Of a DNA stretch of 24,851 nucleotides, positions 1 through 6,778 are shown in pieces. The notes below the pieces were generated by a model. That model did not search any database. It saw nothing but the letters and a program-made list of their open reading frames with translations, and was not told the origin of the DNA. Made by a program: the position numbers and the translations under genes. This DNA comes from CAZNGF01 sp964572855 (GTDB lineage Bacteria; Bipolaricaulota; Bipolaricaulia; RBG-16-55-9; JAJCYT01): positions 1 through 24,851 of the forward strand of contig CAZNGF010000043.1 of the NCBI GenBank assembly GCA_964572855.1, in the 5' to 3' direction. Each line of letters starts with the position of its first letter. Position 1 is the first letter of the stretch.

Positions 1-1022
1 CCCAACACCCGCTTGAGCGCTTCGCACGCGCGTGCCGCATCGTCCTCGCTCACATCCAGGTGCGTGACCAAGCGAATGCGCTTCGGGGTGAAGGCGTTGC
101 AAAGGACGCCCTCCGCTTTGAGCTTATCCACAACTTGAGATGACCGCGGCTCGGCCAGCGTGAAGATGACGATGTTGGTCTCGACCGGGTCGACCGCGAC
201 GCCCAGCTCCTGCAGCGTGCCGGCGATGCGCTTGGCGTTGGCGTGATCATCGCTTAAACGCGCGACGTGGTGGTCGAGCGCATACAAACACGCCGCGGCC
301 AGCACGCCGGCTTGGCGCATCCCGCCGCCGAGTTGCTTGCGGACGAAGTGCGCCTCGGCGATGAAGTCTCTGGAGCCCACCAGGATCGAGCCCACCGGCG
401 CGCCCAGCCCCTTGGAGAAGCAGAACATGACCGAGTCCGCCCCGCCCGTGAGCTCGGCGATCGAGACGCCGCCGGCGACGGCCGCGTTGAAGGCGCGCGC
501 GCCGTCCAGGTGCACGGGCAGCCCTTTGGAATGCGCGTAGTCGACCGCCGTACGCATCTGTTCTGCCGGATAAATTCCGCCGCCCTTGAGGTTGTGCGTG
601 TTCTCCAGCACGACCAGCCCCGTCTTGGCCCGGTGCGGGCTCTCCAGGCTCAGGGAGGCTTCCAGGTCCTCAACGCCCAAAAAGCCCCGCTCCGTGGGCA
701 CCATGCGCGTGACCACGCCGCTGAAGTGGGCCGGCATGGCCAGCTCGTAGTTGAAGATGTGGCAGTCGGCATCGCCCACGACCTCGTGGCCGGGGCGCGT
801 GTGGACCTTGACGGCCGTCTGGTTGCCCATCGAGCCCGTGGGGACGAACAGCGCGGCTTTGCGCCCCAGCAGTTCGGCCACGCGTGCCTGCAGGCGATTG
901 ATCGTCGGGTCCTCGCCGTAGACATCGTCGCCCACCTCGGCCGCGGCCATGGCCCGGCGCATCCCTTGCGTGGGCTTGGTGACGGTGTCGCTGCGCAGGT
1001 CGATCGGTGCGTGTTGTGGCAT
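1..1022 (-). CDS. ltaE: Low-specificity L-threonine aldolase (3' end outside window)
   Basis: PLP enzyme that splits L-threonine/L-allo-threonine into glycine and acetaldehyde. Reading the minus strand from the ATG at 1022-1020 gives an open frame of about 340 codons that runs off the left edge, so the C-terminus is missing. The N-terminus IDLRSDTVTKPT is the family signature. VGDDVYGEDPT, a PTGSMGNQ cofactor loop, HLDGARAFNAA (PLP-ring Asp) and FSKGLGAPVGS (Schiff-base Lys) follow in the usual order. An AGGGAG ribosome site lies 6 nt before the ATG. The family is typically about 340-350 aa, so only a few residues should be absent. It is divergent from hicBA. Family assignment is secure; exact stereospecificity (L versus L-allo) cannot be read. 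Confidence 0.95.
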   Translation of the reverse strand, partial: MPQHAPIDLRSDTVTKPTQGMRRAMAAAEVGDDVYGEDPTINRLQARVAELLGRKAALFVPTGSMGNQTAVKVHTRPGHEVVGDADCHIFNYELAMPAHFSGVVTRMVPTERGFLGVEDLEASLSLESPHRAKTGLVVLENTHNLKGGGIYPAEQMRTAVDYAHSKGLPVHLDGARAFNAAVAGGVSIAELTGGADSVMFCFSKGLGAPVGSILVGSRDFIAEAHFVRKQLGGGMRQAGVLAAACLYALDHHVARLSDDHANAKRIAGTLQELGVAVDPVETNIVIFTLAEPRSSQVVDKLKAEGVLCNAFTPKRIRLVTHLDVSEDDAARACEALKRVL

Positions 1023-1050
1023 AAATGCTCCCTTAATCCGGTTTGTAGCG

Positions 1051-1079
1051 ATTGTGGGCGTTCCTCGCGAGGAAATCAA
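1051..1079 (-). promoter_or_regulatory. Candidate ltaE promoter with a palindrome in the spacer
   Basis: On the minus strand a TTGATT box (1079-1074) and a CACAAT box (1056-1051) are separated by 17 bp. The spacer is almost filled by a perfect 14-bp palindrome, TTCCTCGCGAGGAA (1061-1074), well placed for a dimeric repressor. The boxes are only moderate matches to consensus, so this is a sequence-based guess. Confidence 0.45.
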
Positions 1080-1121
1080 CGTGTTTGCGATCTCGACACG
1101 TTCGGCGAATTCGGTTAGCAT
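1079..1121 (+). promoter_or_regulatory. hicBA promoter with inverted-repeat operator candidate
   Basis: TCGACA (1093-1098), 17 bp, TAGCAT (1116-1121) forms a good sigma-70-type promoter 15 nt before the hicB ATG. An inverted repeat AACGTGT (1079-1085) / ACACGTT (1096-1102), with a 10-bp gap, covers the -35 box. HicBA loci are generally autorepressed, so this is a natural operator candidate. Binding itself is inferred. Confidence 0.55.
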
Positions 1122-1136
1122 GGTTCCGGAGGGTTT

Positions 1137-1409
1137 ATGGCTGCAAAGGACCTGCGGGATGAGGTGAAATCCTTGAACCACTATACCGCCAAATACGTCA
1201 AGGTCCAGAACGGTTACATGGGCCAACTGGTGGAGTGGCCCGAGGTGGTCACCGAGGGGCGGACGTTGGACGCATGCCGCGCGTCGCTACGCGATGCGCT
1301 CTTCGAGATGATCCAGGCGTATCGCTCGCTCGACAAGGAGATTCCGCTCGGCGGCGGCCTGCTCGAGCAAATCCCCGTGGAGATCGACCGTGCCGGTCAA
1401 GCGTCGTGA
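1137..1409 (+). CDS. hicB: HicB-family antitoxin
   Basis: 90-aa protein of the HicB partial-RNase-H-like fold. It opens with the typical strand pattern (YTAKYVKVQNGYMGQLVEWPE, ending in the W-P-E/D turn), then VVTEGRTLDACRASLRDAL, the usual helix following the G-x-T turn. It should neutralise the HicA RNase encoded just downstream. No separate C-terminal helix-turn-helix or ribbon-helix-helix domain is visible, so it is a short HicB and any DNA binding may need the complex. The ATG at 1137 is preceded by GGAGGG at about 5 nt spacing. It overlaps hicA by 20 nt. The antitoxin-first order is the reverse of the classic E. coli hicAB arrangement but is common elsewhere. Confidence 0.88.
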   Translation: MAAKDLRDEVKSLNHYTAKYVKVQNGYMGQLVEWPEVVTEGRTLDACRASLRDALFEMIQAYRSLDKEIPLGGGLLEQIPVEIDRAGQAS

Positions 1410-1578
1410 CCTGGTCAAACACTTGGAAGCGCACGGATTCCAGTTGCTCAGAGAAGGTCGCAAACACGCCATCTACACCGACGGGAGCAAGGTCCTCCCC
1501 GTCAAGCGCGCGAAACGGTTCGACCGCATCACAGCCAACGCGCTTTGCAAGCAGGCCGGGATCGACCCCAAATTCTGA
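1390..1578 (+). CDS. hicA: HicA-family mRNA interferase toxin
   Basis: 62-aa toxin of the dsRBD-like HicA fold that cleaves mRNA/tmRNA and halts translation when free of HicB. Visible family marks are KRRDLVKHLEAHGFQLLREG at the N-terminus, then GRKHAIYT, in which His26 matches the catalytic histidine, and a basic LPVKRAKRFDRI stretch before the final helix. It starts with GTG at 1390, inside the 3' end of hicB, so its translation is probably coupled to the antitoxin. Full length and key residue are intact, so the toxin looks functional. miaA begins 7 nt after the stop, which puts an essential-type gene possibly under the same transcript. Confidence 0.88.
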   Translation: MPVKRRDLVKHLEAHGFQLLREGRKHAIYTDGSKVLPVKRAKRFDRITANALCKQAGIDPKF

Positions 1579-1584
1579 TGAGCG

Positions 1585-2496
1585 ATGAGCCTCCATTCCG
1601 AAACCGTCCCGATCCTGTTGGGCCCCACGGCGGTGGGCAAGACCGCAACGTCGCTGCGGCTGGCCGAGCGCCTCGACGGGGAGATCGTCAACTACGACGC
1701 CCGCGCGGTCTACAAACACCTGGACATCGGCACGGCCAAGCCCACGCCCGAGGAACGCCGGCGCGTCCGGCACCACCTGATCGACGTCTGCGAGCTGGAC
1801 GAGGTCTACAACGTCCAGCGCTTCCGCCAGGACGCGGCCCGGCTCATCCCCGAGATCCAGGGGCGCGGCCGCGTGCCGATCTTGGTGGGCGGCAGCACGC
1901 TCTACGTCGAGGCGCTCACCGTGGGATTGTTCGAGGGCGCGGGGGCCGATCCCGAGCTGCGCGAGCGTATGGACGGGGCGCCGCTGGATCAGCTCTATGA
2001 GCAATTGAGGGAGGTCGACCCCGACACGGCCGCGCGGCTGCACCCCAACGACCGGCTGCGCATCACGCGGGCGCTGGAGGTCTACGAGCAGACGGGCGAC
2101 CCCATTAGCGCGCGGCGGCGGGAGACCGAGCCGCTGCCGTTTCGCTTTCAGAAGGTCGGGCTCCATCGCGACCGAACAGCGCTCTACGAACGCATCAACG
2201 AGCGCGTGGACCGTATGATTCAAGCGGGGCTGATCGAGGAAGCGCGGCGCGTCTACCCGCAGCTCCATCCCGACCTGCCGGCCTACCGCACGATCACCTA
2301 CCAGGAGCTGTTCGAGCACTTCGCGGGCCGCTGGTCGCTCGAGCACGCCATTCGCAAAATCAAACAGCACACGCGCAACTACGCCAAGCGCCAGCTCACC
2401 TGGCACCGCCGCTACGACGATATCCATTGGATCGACGTGACCGACAAAGTGCCCGAGGCCGTGGCCGAGGAGATGACAGGGATGTTGGTTTCGTAA
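1585..2496 (+). CDS. miaA: tRNA dimethylallyltransferase MiaA
   Basis: Transfers a dimethylallyl group to N6 of A37 in tRNAs that read UNN codons, in the cytoplasm. The 303-aa length is normal. The P-loop GPTAVGKT sits at residues 13-20, followed by a catalytic Asp in NYDARAVYKHLDIGTAKPT, the HHLID motif, VGGSTLYVEAL, RLRITRALEVYEQTG, and the C-terminal TITYQELFEHF and RNYAKRQLTW elements that grip tRNA. ATG 1585 is chosen because it directly precedes the conserved PILLGPT strand. No Shine-Dalgarno is visible, so translation is probably coupled to hicA 7 nt upstream. NYDARAVY replaces the more common S-x-D-S-x-Q-I/V-Y; the Asp is kept. Confidence 0.96.
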   Translation: MSLHSETVPILLGPTAVGKTATSLRLAERLDGEIVNYDARAVYKHLDIGTAKPTPEERRRVRHHLIDVCELDEVYNVQRFRQDAARLIPEIQGRGRVPILVGGSTLYVEALTVGLFEGAGADPELRERMDGAPLDQLYEQLREVDPDTAARLHPNDRLRITRALEVYEQTGDPISARRRETEPLPFRFQKVGLHRDRTALYERINERVDRMIQAGLIEEARRVYPQLHPDLPAYRTITYQELFEHFAGRWSLEHAIRKIKQHTRNYAKRQLTWHRRYDDIHWIDVTDKVPEAVAEEMTGMLVS

Positions 2497-2520
2497 CTCG
2501 CGCGCATCGTTCCAACGCTG

Positions 2521-2526
2521 TATCGT
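2521..2526 (+). promoter_or_regulatory. Candidate leaderless -10 box for the GNAT gene
   Basis: TATCGT ends 7 nt before the ATG at 2534 and there is no Shine-Dalgarno. The spacing would put the transcript start at or next to the start codon. No good -35 is seen. It is one of several genes here with this arrangement. Confidence 0.4.
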
Positions 2527-2533
2527 CTTGGCC

Positions 2534-3391
2534 ATGGGAGAGATCGTCTACCGCCTGTTCGAGACACACGAGGACTACGTCGCCTGCGAGCGGATGCAAA
2601 AGGCGATCTGGGGCTTTGCCGACCTGGCGGTCGTGCCCAACCACGTCCTGATCACGTTCCAGAAGCACGGCGGGATCGTGCTGGGCGCCTTCGACGGGGA
2701 CGAGCTGGTCGGTTACGTGTTCGGCTTCGTCGGGACCGACGAGGGGCGCGTGAAGCACACCTCGGTCATGAGCGCCGTGCTGCCCGCCTACCGCAACCGC
2801 GGCGTGGCCTACCGGCTCAAGTGCGAGCAGCGCCGCCTCGCGCTCGCCCAGGGGTACGACCTGATGACCTGGACCTTCGACCCGTTGCAGGCGCAGAACG
2901 CGCACTTCAACCTGAACAAACTGGGCGTGATCCTGCGGCGCTATCAGGAGGATCTGTACGGCTCGTTCCGCGACGAGATCAACAAGGGGCTGCCCACCGA
3001 CCGCTTCCTGGTGGAGTGGTGGCTTCAGAGCCCGCACGTCGAGCGGCGCTTGGCCCGGCAGCGGCCGAACGCAGCCCGGCTGCCCGAGCCGGCGAATCGA
3101 CCGCGACGGGGAGGCGGCGGCGATTGGGAGCCGGAAGACCAACTCGATCCGCACTTTGGAGGTCTGGAACAAGTCCACATCGCGATCCCGCTGGGGATCG
3201 ACGCCTTAAAGGCTCACGATCTGCAGATGAGCCTGACTTGGCGCTATCATATCCGTCGTTGGTTCGAGGCCGCCTTCGAGGCCGGGTTCCTGGTCCACGC
3301 CTTCGACCTGGACCGGGAGAGGGGCTTGGGCGTGTATACCCTGAGCCGGAGTGCGCCCGAGGCGTTCCTGCGACGAGAGGGGTCGGATTGA
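2534..3391 (+). CDS. GNAT-family N-acyltransferase linked to the racemase
   Basis: 285-aa GNAT-superfamily acyltransferase of the COG3375 type. The N-terminal half has the usual acyl-CoA fold: GGIVLGAFDGDELVGYVFGF (beta hairpin), SVMSAVLPAYRNRGVAYRLK (R-x-x-G-x-A, the pantetheine/pyrophosphate loop) and a motif LMTWTFDPLQAQNAHFNLNKLG characteristic of this subfamily. In Geobacillus and Deinococcus, homologues sit beside N-succinylamino acid racemase, and in Geobacillus the partner was shown to N-succinylate D-amino acids with succinyl-CoA. The same job is inferred here because the stop codon overlaps the racemase start. A TTG six bases upstream is possible, but ATG 2534 fits the leaderless -10 better. 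The central segment (about residues 180-200) is Arg/Pro/Gly-rich and probably a flexible loop. Confidence 0.85.
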   Translation: MGEIVYRLFETHEDYVACERMQKAIWGFADLAVVPNHVLITFQKHGGIVLGAFDGDELVGYVFGFVGTDEGRVKHTSVMSAVLPAYRNRGVAYRLKCEQRRLALAQGYDLMTWTFDPLQAQNAHFNLNKLGVILRRYQEDLYGSFRDEINKGLPTDRFLVEWWLQSPHVERRLARQRPNAARLPEPANRPRRGGGGDWEPEDQLDPHFGGLEQVHIAIPLGIDALKAHDLQMSLTWRYHIRRWFEAAFEAGFLVHAFDLDRERGLGVYTLSRSAPEAFLRREGSD

Positions 3392-4497
3392 AAGTCGAGC
3401 GGATCACCTTACACCTCGTCGAGATGGACCTGGTTGCGCCGTTTGAGACGAGCTTCGGGCGCGAGGAGCGCCGTCCCGCCATCCTCGTTGAGTCGGACGC
3501 GGACGGGCTCACGGGCTGGGGCGAGTGCGTGGCCGGTTCGGGGCCCTGGTACGAGTACGAAACCGTGCAGACCGCGCAGCACGTGCTGAAGGATTTTCTG
3601 GTCCCGACGCTGCTGGAGACCGATTGGGCCCACCCGTCCGAGCTCCCGAACGCGTTCCGCCGCGTGCGCGGCCACCCCATGGCCAAGGCCGCGCTGGAGG
3701 CCGCCTGCTGGGACCTGTACGGGCAGGCAGAAGGGATATCGCTGGCGCAGGCACTCGGCGGGGAGAAGGCCGAGATCGAGAGCGGCGTGAGCTTGGGGAT
3801 CGAGGCCAGCCCGGACGCGCTCTTGCGGACGATCGAGCACCGTCTCGCCGACGGCTACCGCCGCGTCAAGCTCAAGATCAAACCCGGTTGGGACGTCGAG
3901 ATCACCCGAAGCGTGCGCGAAGCGTTCCCCCAGCTTCCCCTCCAGGTCGACGCCAACTCGGCCTACGCGCTCGATGACCGCGCCGTGTTCGAGGCGCTGG
4001 ACGAGCTCGATTTGCTCATGATCGAACAACCCCTGGATCACGACGACCTGGCCGACCACGCCGAGCTCCAACGGGGTTTGAAAACCCCACTGTGCTTGGA
4101 CGAATCGCTCAAAACCCTGCACGACGTCAAAGCCATGCTCGCGCTCGGCAGCGGGCGGATCGTCAACATCAAGGCCGGGCGCGTGGGCGGGCTCACCCAC
4201 GCCAAAGCGATTCACGACCTCTGCCGCCAGCGGGGCGTGCCCGTCTGGTGCGGCGGCATGCTGGAGACGGGCATCGGCCGCGCGGCCAACGTCGCGCTGG
4301 CCAGCCTGCCGGGCTTCACCCTGCCCAACGACCTCTCGGCCAGCGCGCGCTACTACCGCCGCGACCTGATCGACCCGCCCTTTACGCTCAACCCGAACGG
4401 CACGCTCACGGTGCCGACGGGCGCGGGGGTGGGCGTGACCGTGGATCGTGATGTTTTGCAGTCGGTGACGCGCCAGCGCGAGGTCTTGCCGTCTTAG
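3388..4497 (+). CDS. menC: N-succinylamino acid racemase / o-succinylbenzoate synthase family enolase
   Basis: 369-aa enolase-superfamily protein. Catalytic residues are all present: Lys163 in KLKIKPG, metal ligands Asp188 (VDANSAY), Glu213 (IEQPL) and Asp238 (CLDES), and Lys262 (NIKAGRVGG). The 20s loop (PFETSFG) that closes the active site is near the N-terminus. The family contains both menaquinone OSBS and N-succinylamino acid racemases. The adjacent GNAT gene and the absence of other men genes in the window favour the racemase role (D- to L-N-succinylamino acid). The start is TTG 3388, overlapping the GNAT TGA as TTGA, with GAGAGGGG about 7 nt upstream. The desuccinylase that completes the Geobacillus pathway is not in this window. 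Confidence 0.9.
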   Translation: MKVERITLHLVEMDLVAPFETSFGREERRPAILVESDADGLTGWGECVAGSGPWYEYETVQTAQHVLKDFLVPTLLETDWAHPSELPNAFRRVRGHPMAKAALEAACWDLYGQAEGISLAQALGGEKAEIESGVSLGIEASPDALLRTIEHRLADGYRRVKLKIKPGWDVEITRSVREAFPQLPLQVDANSAYALDDRAVFEALDELDLLMIEQPLDHDDLADHAELQRGLKTPLCLDESLKTLHDVKAMLALGSGRIVNIKAGRVGGLTHAKAIHDLCRQRGVPVWCGGMLETGIGRAANVALASLPGFTLPNDLSASARYYRRDLIDPPFTLNPNGTLTVPTGAGVGVTVDRDVLQSVTRQREVLPS

Positions 4498-4539
4498 GTG
4501 CTCCCGCACCGATTGAAGCGCCTTGTCAAGGTTTTGCAA

Positions 4540-4842
4540 CTACGGCTTTCGATACTGCACCCGGACGATGAACAGGATCAGCCGAATTGAACTGGCGATG
4601 ATCGCCAGGACCACCAACGCGATCACCAAGGCGCTTTCTCGATCATGCATGATGGCCATCCCCACTGAGATCAGGATCAACAACAAAAGGGACATTGCCA
4701 CGATGGATTCGCTGCTCGAAGGTGCTTTGAGGCGTATGACCACCATGGTTGCCAGCGTGCTCGCGAAGGCGATGCCGCCGTGATCGATCGCCATTCCCGC
4801 TAGAATCGTGACCAAGAGCAACATAGCCACATCAGCCAGCAC
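4540..4842 (-). CDS. Small multi-helix membrane protein with internal duplication (weak MrpF-like pattern)
   Basis: 100-aa, almost wholly hydrophobic ORF with about four transmembrane segments. Two halves look alike: VAMLLLVTILAGMAI near the N-terminus and VAMSLLLLILISVGMAIM about 45 residues later, each followed by a second helix ending in IRL. The piece RLKAPSSSESIVAM followed by two helices loosely recalls subunit F of Mrp Na+/H+ antiporters, but I would not assign that function. Start is GTG 4842, with no good ribosome site; the ATG at codon 7 is an alternative. Base composition and codon use are clearly AT-richer than neighbours, suggesting transfer. A near-consensus promoter lies about 105 bp upstream. 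The opposite-strand ORF is judged a shadow. Confidence 0.5.
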   Translation of the reverse strand: MLADVAMLLLVTILAGMAIDHGGIAFASTLATMVVIRLKAPSSSESIVAMSLLLLILISVGMAIMHDRESALVIALVVLAIIASSIRLILFIVRVQYRKP

Positions 4843-4946
4843 AGGAAATGCAACTGTAGACGGTGGCTGGCATAGTCCAAGAGGTCAAGACAAACCCCCA
4901 CCCTCCAGCACAGCCCACACAGCTTTTTATTATAGATATATCCTCT

Positions 4947-4975
4947 AATATAGTTCATAATGTTGCTCATGTCAA
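4947..4975 (-). promoter_or_regulatory. Near-consensus sigma-70-type promoter, palindrome over -35
   Basis: On the minus strand, TTGACA (4975-4970), 17 bp, TATATT (4952-4947). This is the closest match to consensus in the window and points at the small membrane protein gene. A perfect 12-bp palindrome CAAGAGCTCTTG (4973-4984) overlaps the -35, a plausible operator. The surrounding stretch 4920-4990 is markedly AT-rich. The leader to the GTG start would be about 100 nt, in which I recognise no known riboswitch. Confidence 0.7.
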
Positions 4976-5066
4976 GAGCTCTTGTCGGAATATTGGAGTG
5001 CGTGCCGGTGCGGGTTCCGTGGCAGCGACGCCAAGGAACCCTGCGCGAAGTTCGTCACAGCGACCT

Positions 5067-5090
5067 AATGGAGAACGAAATGGAGAACGA
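5067..5090 (+). repeat. Perfect tandem repeat, 2 x 12 bp
   Basis: AATGGAGAACGA occurs twice head-to-tail (5067-5078 and 5079-5090). Each copy contains TGGAGA; the second copy supplies the likely dnaX -35 box. Confidence 0.9.
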
Positions 5091-5130
5091 AGCGGTTTAC
5101 GGTTATAGTATGCACGTGGTTTTTCACGTG
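5081..5130 (+). promoter_or_regulatory. Candidate dnaX promoter with paired CACGTG boxes at the start site
   Basis: TGGAGA (5081-5086), 17 bp, TATAGT (5104-5109). Two CACGTG hexamers (5113-5118 and 5125-5130), separated by GTTTTT, lie at the expected transcription start and could form a hairpin or a repressor site. The promoter is moderate in quality; function is inferred. Confidence 0.5.
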
Positions 5131-5185
5131 TTTTACAGCGAACCAACGATCCAAAGATCACCAAGCTTACTGAAGGCGTGATGCA

Positions 5186-6769
5186 GTGACCGAACACCAG
5201 GCGCTCTACCGCAAGTGGCGGCCGCAGCGGTTTGCCGACGTGGTCAACCAGGCCTACGCCGTGCGCACGCTGGTCAACGCGCTCTCCAGCGGCGAGATCA
5301 ACCACGCCTACCTGTTCGCCGGGCCGCGCGGGACGGGCAAGACCACGGTGGCCCGGCTGTTTGCCAAGGCCGTCAACTGCCTGGAGCCGCAGGGGGGCGA
5401 ACCCTGCAACGCCTGCGACGCCTGCGCGCGCATCGGGCGCGGGGCCTCGCTGGACGTGGTCGAGGTGGACGGCGCCAGCAACCGCGGCATCGATCAGATC
5501 CGCAAATTGCGCGAGGAAGTGAACTTCGTCCCCGGCGACGTGCGCTACAAGGTCTACATCATCGACGAGGTTCACATGCTCACCAACGAGGCCTTCAACG
5601 CGCTGCTCAAGACGCTGGAGGAGCCGCCCAAGCGCGTCGTGTTCATCTTCGCCACCACCGAGCCGCACAAGCTCCCGCCCACCGTGACCTCGCGCTGCCA
5701 GGCTTACGAGTTCACGCGCATCACCCCCGAGCTGATCGCCGCGCACCTGGCCAAGGTGTGCGAGGTCGAGGGGATCCGGGCCGACGAGCGCGCGCTGGCC
5801 GCGGTAGCCGACCGCGCGGGGGGCGCGCTGCGCGACGCGTTGGTCACGCTGGAGCAGGTGGCCGCCTACGCCTCCGGCGAGGCCATCGACGGCGAGACGC
5901 TCGAGACCGTGCTGGGTCTCCCGTCCGAGTCCGTCCTGGCCGCGTTTCTGGAGGCGCTGCTGTCCGGCGACGCCGAGGCCACCTTGCGCTTGCTGGGCGA
6001 GCAGACCGAGCACGGCCGCGATCTGGAACTGTTCCTGGAAGAACTCATCCGCCTGAGCCGGCGTTGGCTGGTGGCCAGCGTGCGGGGCCGCGAGCTCCCG
6101 GTCGAGGCGTCTTTGGCCGAGCTGGCCCGCCTCACCGAGCATTTGTTGGAACTCAAGCGCGAGATGGGCCGGGTCTGGGACAAGCAGATCTGGCTCGAGG
6201 TCGGCGCGCTCCAATTCGTGCGCGGGCCCGCCCCCGCGTCGCAGCTGGCCGCGATTTCCCCGACCCCCGTGGCCGACCGGCCACCGCCCCCTGCGCGCGC
6301 TGCCAAGCCGACGTCTCCCAAGCCCGCCGAGTCGGCCGCCGACACGCCGCCTCCCGCGGCCGACAAACCCGAGGGTCCGCCCGCGCGCGCTTCCCGCCCC
6401 ACGTCACTGGAGGCGCGCTGGGAGGCGTTGCTGGAGGCCATCCGCAACGAACGCGTGGCCGTCTATGCCTACCTCGTCGAAGGGAGTCCACGGCTGGAAG
6501 AAGACACGCTCCACGTACGCTATCACCCCGAGCACCGGTTCCACAAGGAGAGTCTGGACAAGCCGCAGGTCAGGGACTACGTGCTGGACAAGGTCAAGCA
6601 GGTCTTCGGCGAGCGCGTGCGGCTGACCATCGACTACGGGGACGACAACGACACGCCTCCCGCCGGGGAGTCGCCCCCGGCTTCCGCCGGTCCCGAGAGC
6701 GCCTCCAAACTGGAGGACGCCGTTCGTCTGGTCGAAGACGTGTTGGAGGGGAAGCCCGTCTCAAGGTAG
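5186..6769 (+). CDS. dnaX: DNA polymerase III subunit gamma/tau
   Basis: Clamp-loader ATPase subunit that loads the beta clamp and couples polymerases at the fork. Residues 1-220 are the AAA+ core: YRKWRPQRFADVV at the N-terminus, Walker A GPRGTGKT (46-53), a zinc-binding set of Cys65, 74, 77 and 80, Walker B DEVH (127-130), LLKTLEEPP and the SRC arginine-finger motif (169-171). Domain III follows. Residues about 355-400 form a Pro/Ala/Lys-rich linker, then a tau-like C-terminal domain. Length 527 aa is typical for a tau-sized product. GTG 5186 is chosen because the conserved MTEHQALYRKWRP begins there; GAAGG is about 10 nt upstream. I saw no obvious slippery A-run or poly-T for making gamma by frameshifting. 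Confidence 0.96.
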   Translation: MTEHQALYRKWRPQRFADVVNQAYAVRTLVNALSSGEINHAYLFAGPRGTGKTTVARLFAKAVNCLEPQGGEPCNACDACARIGRGASLDVVEVDGASNRGIDQIRKLREEVNFVPGDVRYKVYIIDEVHMLTNEAFNALLKTLEEPPKRVVFIFATTEPHKLPPTVTSRCQAYEFTRITPELIAAHLAKVCEVEGIRADERALAAVADRAGGALRDALVTLEQVAAYASGEAIDGETLETVLGLPSESVLAAFLEALLSGDAEATLRLLGEQTEHGRDLELFLEELIRLSRRWLVASVRGRELPVEASLAELARLTEHLLELKREMGRVWDKQIWLEVGALQFVRGPAPASQLAAISPTPVADRPPPPARAAKPTSPKPAESAADTPPPAADKPEGPPARASRPTSLEARWEALLEAIRNERVAVYAYLVEGSPRLEEDTLHVRYHPEHRFHKESLDKPQVRDYVLDKVKQVFGERVRLTIDYGDDNDTPPAGESPPASAGPESASKLEDAVRLVEDVLEGKPVSR

Positions 6770-6778
6770 TTGGCGCGT

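Noticed and set aside
267..1118. 283-codon plus-strand ORF over the left end
   Set aside because: It is antisense to threonine aldolase, whose minus-strand frame has full family motifs; the ORF has no recognisable domain and arises from GC-rich codon bias.
1249..2535. 428-codon minus-strand ORF over hicBA/miaA
   Set aside because: Antisense shadow; the plus-strand MiaA and HicA motifs are unambiguous.
4497..4510. GGTGC-tccc-GCACC hairpin at the menC stop
   Set aside because: Only 5 bp and no T-run; too weak to call a terminator.
4523..4783. 86-codon plus-strand ORF
   Set aside because: Opposite strand of the hydrophobic membrane protein, which has a strong upstream promoter; the plus ORF has no ribosome site or domain.
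5186..6769. Programmed frameshift in dnaX to make gamma
   Set aside because: I saw no A-rich slippery run with the expected context in this GC-rich gene; absence is by eye only.
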